From Bacteroides sp. (GTDB taxonomy: Bacteria; Bacteroidota; Bacteroidia; Bacteroidales; Muribaculaceae): a stretch of DNA of 64,000 nucleotides. Below, piece after piece: positions 1 to 7,525 of the stretch; the first letter of the stretch is position 1; each line of letters opens with the position of its first letter. The translations under genes were made by a program, and so were the position numbers. The stretch is taken from the NCBI GenBank assembly GCA_014801735.1, contig JAAVDO010000005.1:22370-86369 (forward strand), given 5' to 3'. The notes under the pieces were generated by a model. The model did no database searches. It was not told the DNA's origin and worked only from the letters and a program-made list of their open reading frames with translations.

Positions 1-1118
1 CGGCCTCACAGGCCATGAGTGCGATAGATAAAGACCACTATGACGTTACGCCAATATATATCAGCAAAGAGGGTAGATGGTATACCGGAGAAGCATTACT
101 CGATCTGAAGGCTTATCGCGATATACCGTCATTACTGGAGCGCTGTGAGGAAGTGTATATGCGTCCGGTGTATGGTGACTACAATCTCTACAGGACGAAG
201 AGCCATGGCATTTTCGGACCTAAGGGCCCGGTGACTACCCTCGATGTGGTAATTCCCGTTCTACACGGTTCAAATGGCGAGGACGGGATATTTGAGGGTG
301 TTCTTGAATCGATAGGAATACCTTTCGCAGGGTGCAACACGCTGTCATCGGCCAACGGTATGGATAAGATCACCATGAAGATGATACTGCAGTCGTGCGA
401 TATACCGGTGGTCGACTACGTATGGTTTACCGATAAGGAATGGTTCGCAAAGCGAGATGAACTTATAAAACGCATAGAAGGTAAGTTGGGTTACCCGGTG
501 ATCGTTAAACCTGCTAATCTCGGTTCGAGTGTAGGAATAGGAGCGGCACACAACCTGGAGCAGCTTACGGCACGAGTAGACGATGCCCGTCGATACAGCA
601 CGAGAATAATAGTAGAGCATATGGTCACCAATCTCAAGGAGATCAATTGCTCGGTGCTTGGTGATTGCGACGACTATCAGACCAGTGTCTGCGAGGAACC
701 GATGAAATCGGACGAGATTTTAAGTTATGAGGATAAGTATATGGGCGGTCACAAAGGTGCCAAGGGAATGCAGGCATCAAAGAAGCGTATTCCTGCTGAT
801 CTGCCTGAGGCCATGAGTGACAGAATCCGTTTTCTTGCCGGCGAAACATTCAGAGTTCTATCGTGTAATGGCGTGAGCCGAGTTGATATGATTGTGGATG
901 ACGACAACGGAAACATATATGTTAACGAGATCAATACTATCCCGGGATCGCTGTCGTTCTATCTCTGGGAAGCGACCGGCATAAAGTTTGATAAACTCAT
1001 GGATAATCTGATAAAATTGGCTCTAAAGCGCAAACGCGAGCAGTCGCAGAAGACCGTGAGCTATAATCAGAATATCTTCGCAATGGGGCGCGGAGTGAAA
1101 GGTGGTATCAAGAAATGA
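1..1118 (+). CDS. ddl: D-alanine--D-alanine ligase, 5' end cut by window edge
   Basis: This ATP-grasp ligase joins two D-alanines in the cytoplasm for peptidoglycan precursors. The frame is open to the left edge, and the codons just before the ATG at 15 read Ala-Ser-Gln-Ala, which fits the serine-rich N-terminal motif of the family. The true start therefore lies outside the window and the ATG at 15 is internal. Visible family motifs: the VKPANLGSSVG ATP-binding segment, SYEDKY, which carries the Tyr typical of D-Ala-D-Ala rather than D-Ala-D-Lac ligases, and the metal-binding NEINTIPG near the C-terminus. Its stop overlaps the next start codon (ATGA, 1115-1118), so the two genes are translationally coupled. 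Confidence 0.93.
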   Translation, partial: ASQAMSAIDKDHYDVTPIYISKEGRWYTGEALLDLKAYRDIPSLLERCEEVYMRPVYGDYNLYRTKSHGIFGPKGPVTTLDVVIPVLHGSNGEDGIFEGVLESIGIPFAGCNTLSSANGMDKITMKMILQSCDIPVVDYVWFTDKEWFAKRDELIKRIEGKLGYPVIVKPANLGSSVGIGAAHNLEQLTARVDDARRYSTRIIVEHMVTNLKEINCSVLGDCDDYQTSVCEEPMKSDEILSYEDKYMGGHKGAKGMQASKKRIPADLPEAMSDRIRFLAGETFRVLSCNGVSRVDMIVDDDNGNIYVNEINTIPGSLSFYLWEATGIKFDKLMDNLIKLALKRKREQSQKTVSYNQNIFAMGRGVKGGIKK

Positions 1119-1963
1119 AGGTTGTAAGATCGTTCTTCATACTGATACTGACAATGATAGCGGAAAATATGTGTATAGCCGGCGACACACTGACCATCAA
1201 ATTATGGCCGGAAGGAGCTCCGCATAAGAACGGGCTTGAAAACATTGCACCGACTGGGGACAACAGTTTCCTGACGGGTACCAATGAAGCTGTGCTTACA
1301 GTATATTTATCCGAAGAGCCGTCGGGAAAAGCACTCATCATGTGTCCTGGCGGAGGATATGCCGGTGTAGCCCTGAATCATGAAGGGCATGACTTTGCTG
1401 AATTTTTTAGCGCGCAGGGCATTAATTACGCCGTGCTCCAGTACAGGATGCCTAATGGTAATAAGGAAGTACCACAGGAGGATGTCACAGAGGCACTGAG
1501 AATCATGCGGGAAATTATGCCTGCAGGAACTAAGATCGGTATAGGAGGAGCGTCGGCCGGCGGTCATCTGGTAGCAACGTTAGCCACATGCTGTTCTGAC
1601 CAGACAGCGCGACCTGATTTTCAAGTTCTTCTTTATCCGGTGATTTCGATGATGCCAGAGCGTACGCACAAAGGATCGCATGACAATCTGCTCGGAAAGA
1701 ATGCCTCGACCGATGATAACAGGAAAATGTCACACCATCTGAACGTGAATTCCTCAACACCTCCTGCTTTCATAGTCCTTTCAGCTGATGACAAGTCGGT
1801 CAGCCCACACAATTCGCTCGATTATTTCGGTGCTCTTGTTGATGCGGGGATTCCCGCAACACTGCATGTGTATCCGACGGGCGGACACGGCTGGGGCAGC
1901 AGAGACACGGGATTCCGCGAGCTGTGGGAGGAGGAACTGAAGGTCTGGCTAAAGAATCTATAA
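1115..1963 (+). CDS. Secreted alpha/beta-hydrolase, acetylesterase-like
   Basis: A 282-residue alpha/beta-hydrolase with an N-terminal hydrophobic signal (about residues 1-23), so probably periplasmic. The HGG-like oxyanion element is CPGGGYAG (77-84). The nucleophile elbow GASAGG places Ser147, with likely acid Asp225 or Asp226 (SADD) and His258 (GGHGW) completing the triad. This resembles the Bacteroidota acetyl-xylan or feruloyl esterase-like group often annotated as endo-1,4-beta-xylanase B; substrate cannot be read from sequence, and the neighbours give no polysaccharide locus. It overlaps ddl by 4 nt and is followed by a strong hairpin terminator. Confidence 0.8.
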   Translation: MKVVRSFFILILTMIAENMCIAGDTLTIKLWPEGAPHKNGLENIAPTGDNSFLTGTNEAVLTVYLSEEPSGKALIMCPGGGYAGVALNHEGHDFAEFFSAQGINYAVLQYRMPNGNKEVPQEDVTEALRIMREIMPAGTKIGIGGASAGGHLVATLATCCSDQTARPDFQVLLYPVISMMPERTHKGSHDNLLGKNASTDDNRKMSHHLNVNSSTPPAFIVLSADDKSVSPHNSLDYFGALVDAGIPATLHVYPTGGHGWGSRDTGFRELWEEELKVWLKNL

Positions 1964-1972
1964 TCCGGACAA

Positions 1973-2019
1973 CACTACAAAACAAGAGCGACCAATGGGG
2001 CCGCTCTTGTTTTGTAGTG
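1973..2019. terminator. Bidirectional hairpin terminator
   Basis: An 18-bp perfect stem (1973-1990 pairing with 2002-2019) with an 11-nt loop sits between two convergent genes, the esterase and the PurF homologue. U-tracts are weak outside the stem, but the stem ends contain A- and T-runs usable in both directions. Confidence 0.75.
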
Positions 2020-2038
2020 TGAGCTTATGGATGGATGA

Positions 2039-3445
2039 TCAGTCGTAGGAAGTGCCGTCGAAGCAGTGGGTGCAGATCTTGCATTTAGGAAGGCCAATAG
2101 ACTCGACAACGTTCTCGAGAGAACTAAATTTGAGGGAGGTCACGCCGAGACCTTTGCGTATGGTCTCGACCATAGCCTCATATTCGGGAGAGCCGGTTGT
2201 GGCGTAGGCTTCGAGATTCCGGTCGTGAGCTCCTTCGCGCTCCTTGATCACGCGGCGCGTTATCAACTCGAGCTCGCTTTTTGAAGCGGTGAAGTTGAGG
2301 AAGCGGCAGGGATAGATAAGCGGGGGACAACTGATGCGCACGTGCACCTCGGTAGCACCTCCCTCATAGAGGTCGCTGACGTTGTCGCGCAACTGGGTGC
2401 CACGCACAATCGAGTCGTCGCAGAAAATGACGCGTTTGTTGCGGAGCATGGCATTGTTGGGAATAAGCTTCATCTTTGCCACCAGTTCTCGCCGTTCCTG
2501 AGAGTTGGGGGTGAAGCTACGCGGCCATGTAGGGGTGTATTTCACGATACCTCTGCGATAAGGTTTGCCGATCCCCTGTGCATAGCCAAGAGCCATTCCT
2601 ATGCCTGAATCGGGAATAGCACTTACGAAATCGACCTCGGTGTCATCTGTCTCTGCCATATCTTTACCGCACTTATAGCGCATCTCGTCGACATTGCGAC
2701 CCTCGTATTCGCAAACGGGGTAACCATAGTATGTCCAGAGAAAGGCACAGATCTGCATCTTATCGCCGGGTTTCCTAAGGACTTTCATCTCTTCATTTGT
2801 AAATTCGACTATCTCGCCAGGGCCAAGGTTGTGATAGATCGAATAGCCGAGATTGGGGAACGCACAGGTCTCGCTGGTGGCAGCAAAGGCACCATCCTTA
2901 TGACCTATGATGATCGGGGTACGTCCAAGATGGTCGCGGGCTGCAATGATGCTACCGTCGCGAAGAATAAGCATAGAACACGATCCCTTGACACGGCGAT
3001 AAACATTCTCGATACCTTCAACGATAGTCTTGCCTTCGCTGATCAGGGCGGCAATCATCTCGGTGGGATTAAGAATATCGTAGGAATGCTCGCAGAAGTG
3101 GTGACCTTTGGCAAGAAGCTCCTTTTCCAGGTCGTTGATGTTATTGATACGAGCAACCGTGACGATGGCAAACTTGCCGAGATGGCAGTTGACAATGATA
3201 GGCTGAGCGTCGGTGTCGGAAATGACTCCTATACCGCAATTGCCCTGAAACTCGTCAAGATCAGGCTCGAATTTTGTGCGGAAGTATGTATTTTCGATAT
3301 TGTGTATCGAACGGCAGAAAATGCCGTTCTCATCGCAGGTTGCCATGCCGGCTCTGCGTGTGCCCATGTGGCTGTTGTAGTCGACGCCATAAAAAAGATC
3401 GTTGATACACGGCAGACGCATGACAGTTCCAAAGAAACCTCCCAT
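2039..3445 (-). CDS. Amidophosphoribosyltransferase homologue lacking the glutaminase nucleophile
   Basis: A 468-residue PurF-family protein. The C-terminal phosphoribosyltransferase half is well preserved: the PRPP loop VIFCDDSIVRGT lies at 339-350, and Cys233, Cys380, Cys455 and Cys458 match the positions of the four Fe-S ligands of the Bacillus-type enzyme. The N-terminal Ntn glutaminase half is degenerate: the mature enzyme should begin with Cys, but this one starts Met-Gly-Gly-Phe-Phe-Gly, and the usual oxyanion Asn-Gly segment reads ARINN (98-102). It could be an ammonia-dependent PRPP amidotransferase or have another role. I recall similar MGGFFG-type proteins in other Bacteroidales beside a canonical PurF. 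It lies 101 nt downstream of purL on the same strand, separated by a hairpin. Confidence 0.85.
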   Translation of the reverse strand: MGGFFGTVMRLPCINDLFYGVDYNSHMGTRRAGMATCDENGIFCRSIHNIENTYFRTKFEPDLDEFQGNCGIGVISDTDAQPIIVNCHLGKFAIVTVARINNINDLEKELLAKGHHFCEHSYDILNPTEMIAALISEGKTIVEGIENVYRRVKGSCSMLILRDGSIIAARDHLGRTPIIIGHKDGAFAATSETCAFPNLGYSIYHNLGPGEIVEFTNEEMKVLRKPGDKMQICAFLWTYYGYPVCEYEGRNVDEMRYKCGKDMAETDDTEVDFVSAIPDSGIGMALGYAQGIGKPYRRGIVKYTPTWPRSFTPNSQERRELVAKMKLIPNNAMLRNKRVIFCDDSIVRGTQLRDNVSDLYEGGATEVHVRISCPPLIYPCRFLNFTASKSELELITRRVIKEREGAHDRNLEAYATTGSPEYEAMVETIRKGLGVTSLKFSSLENVVESIGLPKCKICTHCFDGTSYD

Positions 3446-3505
3446 AAAGAAATTCTTCTAAGTAATGGAAACTAATGAATAAAGTTAGGCTGTATGGTAA
3501 AACCA

Positions 3506-3539
3506 GATGAGGGACCGCTTATGAAGCAGGTCCCTCATC
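3506..3539 (-). terminator. Hairpin between purL and the PurF homologue
   Basis: An 11-bp perfect stem (3506-3516 with 3529-3539), extended inward by four pairs with one bulged A. It lies just after the purL stop on the minus strand and is followed by a short U-rich stretch. It could be a terminator or a partial read-through attenuator for the downstream PurF homologue. Confidence 0.6.
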
Positions 3540-3546
3540 CGATTAG

Positions 3547-6500
3547 TTATGGTCGCGAAGCGATATGTTTTTCTACCCAGACACGTGCATTGATAAACGC
3601 GTCAACCCAGGGAGTGATGCGGTCGTTTTTGCGCTCCTCAGGATAGAAAGCACATTGCCAGGGGAAAATAGCGCGCTCAAGGTGAGGCATCATAGCCAGA
3701 TGACGTCCGTCGGCACTGCAAATACCGGCAACCGCGCCTTCGGATCCGTTGGGGTTTGCGGGATAAGCTTCATAGCTGTAGCGCAAGGCAACGTTGTAGG
3801 CGTCTTCGGGCATAGATAACTCGAACTTGCCCTCACCATGTGCTACCCAGATGCCGGTTTTGGTGCCAGCGAGTGAGGCAAACATTACCGACGGGCTCTG
3901 TTGAACGGTCACGCCGAGGAAATTGCTCTCGAACTTATGACTATCGTTGTGGGCCATGCGGGCTTTTACGGGGTGTTCGGGGTTAATGAGATTGAGCTCG
4001 AGCATGAGCTGGCAACCATTGCAGACACCGAGACTGAGCGTATCTTTCCGTTCATAGAATCGGGTGAGGGCATTGCGGGCATTTTCGTTGTAACGGAAGC
4101 CCGAAGCCCAACCCTTGGCGGAACCGAGAACATCGCTGTGAGAGAATCCACCGCAGAAAACGATCATGTTGACGTCGTCGAGTGTCTCGCGACCAGTCAT
4201 AAGGTCTGACATGTGCACGTCTTTCACATCGAAACCGGCAAGGAAGAGTGAGAACGCCATTTCGCGATCGCCGTTCACGCCTTTTTCTCTTATGATAGCA
4301 GCTTTTACACCTGAACGATTGCGTCGAGAGATGCTGATGTTTCGGCTTTCAAGCATTCCATCGAAATCGGCAGGGAAGTTGTAAGTGATAGGTTGAACCT
4401 TGTAATTTGCCATACGTTCGGCCGCCTTCTTCGGACCACTCTGTTCGCAGTCCATCAGATAGGATGTGTAGAACCATGTGTCGCGCAGAGAATCGATGTC
4501 AAACTTATAGTTCTCAGAACTGAATCTAACGTTTATCTCTCTTTCGTCGGCAAGTGTGCCAATCTTAATGAATCGGACACCGGCATCATTCAGTAACTTC
4601 TCGGCTGCTTCCTGACGGTCGAGATCAATCTGGGCTACAAGAGCAGGATTTTCAGCAAAGAGAATGCGGATTATGTCGGTTTCGCCAAATGCGGTAAAGG
4701 CATCTGCATCAATAGTTATACCACCTTTGGTATTGGCAAAAGTCATTTCAAGCAAAGTCGTGAGGAGACCTCCCGCAGAAACATCATGTGCAGCCGTCAG
4801 GGAGCCGTTGTCAACCAGTTCCTGAACGGCATTGAAGGTTGCTACGAACTTCTGAGGATCGGTTACTGTGGGAGCTTCGGCACCAAGACGACCCATTGAC
4901 TGAGCCAGTGCGGATCCACCGAGTTTCAACGGACAACCGGAGAAGTCGATATAATAAAGAGAAGATGTGTGGGGGAGGACAACGGGTGACACAACCTTGC
5001 GAACATCGCTCACCTCACCAGCAGCACTGATGATAACCGTGCCGGGAGCAAAAACCTTATCATCTCCATACTTCTGGGTCATGGAGAGAGAATCTTTTCC
5101 GGTGGGGATATTGATGCCAAGCGCGCAAGCGAAGTCGCTGCAAGCCTGAACAGCATTGTAAAGAGCCGCATCTTCTCCGGGATTCTTACAAGGCCACATC
5201 CAGTTGGCACTGAGCGACACGCTCTTCAAACCTTCGGAAAGAGGAGCGCCGACAATATTGGTAAGAGCCTCGGCTATGGCCAATATAGAGCCACGGCCGG
5301 AGTCGATAAGAGCAACCTGAGGTGCATGTCCGATACTGGTAGCAATACCTTTGCAACCTTCGAAATCGAGTGCCACAACACCACAATCGCTTAGCGGCAA
5401 CTGTATCTCACCCTGACACTGCTGGCGGGCAATCTTGCCGGTTACAGAACGATCGACTTTATTTGTCAACCAATCTTTGCAGGCGACAGCTTCGAGCGAC
5501 AGAACATCGGCAATATACTCGTGGATTTTTGAGGAATCTGTCTCAACATCCTGATATTTGATCTCGACAGTGTTGTCGACCATGACAGTCTTGGGTGAAT
5601 TGCCGAACATATCAGCCATAGCGAGGTCGATGGGACGAACGCCATCGGCCTGTTCGAAAACGAAACGGTCGTCGCCGGTGGTTTCGCCGACAACAAACAT
5701 CGGAGCACGTTCACGATCGGCTATCCGGCGTATTCTATCGAGGTCCTTATCGTTGACAACCATACCCATTCGCTCCTGGCTCTCATTGCCAACGATTTCT
5801 TTTGCCGACAGGGTGGGATCGCCAACAGGCAGGGCAGCCATATCGATTTTACCTCCAGTAGCTTCCACAAGCTCGGATAGAGCATTAAGATGTCCACCGG
5901 CACCGTGGTCGTGGATTGAGACGATAGGATTGTCAGAACTCTCGGCAAGCGCACGTATAACATTTGAAACACGCTTTTGCATCTCGGGATTTGCACGCTG
6001 AACTGCATTAAGTTCAATGGAGTTGTCATAGCAACCGGTATCAACCGAGCTGACTGCGCCTCCACCCATACCGATACGATAGTTGTCGCCGCCCATAACT
6101 ACAACTTTCTGGCCGGGATCGGGTACACCTTTTATAGCGTCTTTGGCGGCCGCAAAGCCGACACCACCTGCGAGCATGATTACTTTGTCGTAAGCATACA
6201 TTTTGCCGTTTTCATCATGTTCGAAAGTGAGGAGCGATCCGCAGATAAGAGGTTGACCGAATTTGTTTCCAAAATCGGAAGCACCGTTTGACGCCTTGAT
6301 TAGAATCTCCGAGGGAGTCTGATAGAGCCATACGCGTGGATTCATCATCATCTCCCAACGGCGATCTGGAGTCAGGCGGGGATAGCTGGTCATGTAAACA
6401 GCGGTACCGGCGAGAGGAAGGCTGGCACGTCCACCACCAAGACGGTCGCGGATCTCGCCACCCGAACCGGTAGCAGCACCGTTGAAAGGTTCGACTGTTG

Positions 6501-7257
6501 TCGGGAAATTATGTGTTTCTGCCTTCAGTGACAGAACGGTTTTTACTGGATGAACTTCAAAAAAGTCGGGCTGCTCGGGATTGATCGGAGCAAACTGCTC
6601 GATCTCCGGTCCCTCGACGAAGGCAACGTTATCCTTGTATGCGGAAACAAGACCGTTGGGGTTGACCTGAGATGTCTTTTTGATGAGCTTGAACAGAGAA
6701 GAGGGTTTCTCCTGACCGTCGATGATGAAAGTGCCGTTGAAGATCTTGTGGCGGCAATGTTCGCTATTGACCTGAGAAAAGCCAAAAACTTCGCTATCTG
6801 TGAGTGGCCTTCCGAGCTTGTTGCTGAGGTCTCGCAGATAATCTTCTTCTTCTTTACTCAGAGCCAGACCCTCTTTTGCATTGTATTCCGATATATCGTC
6901 AATGTATACGATGGGATCAGGCTTACGGTTGATGTCAAACACTTTGTCATCGAGGCCTTCGTATACTCTCTGAAGCATCTTGTCGAAGCGTGGAGGATTT
7001 TCTTCTGTGAGGAAGAATTCCTCAATGCGTGATATGCCCTTCATACCCATGTTCTGGGTGATTTCAACTGCGTTGGTACTCCAGGGGGTGATCATCTCAC
7101 GTCGCGGGCCTACGAAATGACCCTCTACAGAGGTGGCGGCCAAGGGTTCAGCACCATCGAAAAGCCACGTAAGCTTCTCATTTTCTTCGGGCGAGAACCG
7201 ATGATCGGTCTCAACAGCCATCACATGACCTGCACCTTTTTTGAAAAATACGACCAT
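3547..7257 (-). CDS. purL: Phosphoribosylformylglycinamidine synthase, single-chain
   Basis: The large (1236-residue) purine enzyme converts FGAR plus glutamine to FGAM in the cytoplasm. It has the PurS-like N-terminal region, the tandem ATP-binding synthetase core and a C-terminal class I glutamine amidotransferase with the nucleophile in GVCNGCQ and His in AHGEGKFE. I chose the ATG at 7257 (protein begins MVVFFKKGAG), not the longer frame from 7383, because a good promoter with -7 box at 7338-7345 would place the transcript start inside the longer reading. The leader is then about 75 nt. The PurF homologue follows on the same strand. Confidence 0.95.
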   Translation of the reverse strand: MVVFFKKGAGHVMAVETDHRFSPEENEKLTWLFDGAEPLAATSVEGHFVGPRREMITPWSTNAVEITQNMGMKGISRIEEFFLTEENPPRFDKMLQRVYEGLDDKVFDINRKPDPIVYIDDISEYNAKEGLALSKEEEDYLRDLSNKLGRPLTDSEVFGFSQVNSEHCRHKIFNGTFIIDGQEKPSSLFKLIKKTSQVNPNGLVSAYKDNVAFVEGPEIEQFAPINPEQPDFFEVHPVKTVLSLKAETHNFPTTVEPFNGAATGSGGEIRDRLGGGRASLPLAGTAVYMTSYPRLTPDRRWEMMMNPRVWLYQTPSEILIKASNGASDFGNKFGQPLICGSLLTFEHDENGKMYAYDKVIMLAGGVGFAAAKDAIKGVPDPGQKVVVMGGDNYRIGMGGGAVSSVDTGCYDNSIELNAVQRANPEMQKRVSNVIRALAESSDNPIVSIHDHGAGGHLNALSELVEATGGKIDMAALPVGDPTLSAKEIVGNESQERMGMVVNDKDLDRIRRIADRERAPMFVVGETTGDDRFVFEQADGVRPIDLAMADMFGNSPKTVMVDNTVEIKYQDVETDSSKIHEYIADVLSLEAVACKDWLTNKVDRSVTGKIARQQCQGEIQLPLSDCGVVALDFEGCKGIATSIGHAPQVALIDSGRGSILAIAEALTNIVGAPLSEGLKSVSLSANWMWPCKNPGEDAALYNAVQACSDFACALGINIPTGKDSLSMTQKYGDDKVFAPGTVIISAAGEVSDVRKVVSPVVLPHTSSLYYIDFSGCPLKLGGSALAQSMGRLGAEAPTVTDPQKFVATFNAVQELVDNGSLTAAHDVSAGGLLTTLLEMTFANTKGGITIDADAFTAFGETDIIRILFAENPALVAQIDLDRQEAAEKLLNDAGVRFIKIGTLADEREINVRFSSENYKFDIDSLRDTWFYTSYLMDCEQSGPKKAAERMANYKVQPITYNFPADFDGMLESRNISISRRNRSGVKAAIIREKGVNGDREMAFSLFLAGFDVKDVHMSDLMTGRETLDDVNMIVFCGGFSHSDVLGSAKGWASGFRYNENARNALTRFYERKDTLSLGVCNGCQLMLELNLINPEHPVKARMAHNDSHKFESNFLGVTVQQSPSVMFASLAGTKTGIWVAHGEGKFELSMPEDAYNVALRYSYEAYPANPNGSEGAVAGICSADGRHLAMMPHLERAIFPWQCAFYPEERKNDRITPWVDAFINARVWVEKHIASRP

Positions 7258-7337
7258 TGTTAAGGTTATATTCGGAAGTAAAAGATTGGTTTCCATAGAT
7301 ATGGAGGCGGAATGCTCCGACCAGCCAATTCTGACTG

Positions 7338-7368
7338 CAAAGTTAGCGATTATGAATGACCTGACAAA
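7338..7368 (-). promoter_or_regulatory. Bacteroidota promoter for purL
   Basis: On the minus strand TTTG (7368-7365), 19 nt, then TAACTTTG (7345-7338), an exact match to the Bacteroidota primary-sigma consensus. It decides the purL start codon at 7257. Confidence 0.75.
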
Positions 7369-7457
7369 GCGCCGAGGCAACATTGTTTATGTTAAGAAAC
7401 TGCCAGCACAGTCAGAAAGAACAGAATCAAGAAAAACAAGATATATCTTAAGAAAAA

Positions 7458-7489
7458 ATTGTAGGTTTGCTGCCAAAGATATAATTTTG
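7458..7489 (+). promoter_or_regulatory. Bacteroidota promoter for the RSH gene
   Basis: ATTG (7458-7461), 20 nt, then TAATTTTG (7482-7489). The start codon is about 30 nt downstream of the expected transcript start. Confidence 0.55.
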
Positions 7490-7525
7490 TGAATAGCTTG
7501 CGCGAGAATATATTTAGCGAACAAC

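Noticed and set aside
15..1118. A VanA-type D-Ala-D-Lac ligase
   Set aside because: The Tyr-containing SYEDKY segment is that of D-Ala-D-Ala ligases.
2831..3475. 214-codon plus-strand ORF antisense to the PurF homologue
   Set aside because: It mirrors the coding frame of a well-supported gene and has no family resemblance.
7258..7345. Purine riboswitch upstream of purL
   Set aside because: The leader is only about 75 nt and no three-stem purine aptamer could be folded by eye.
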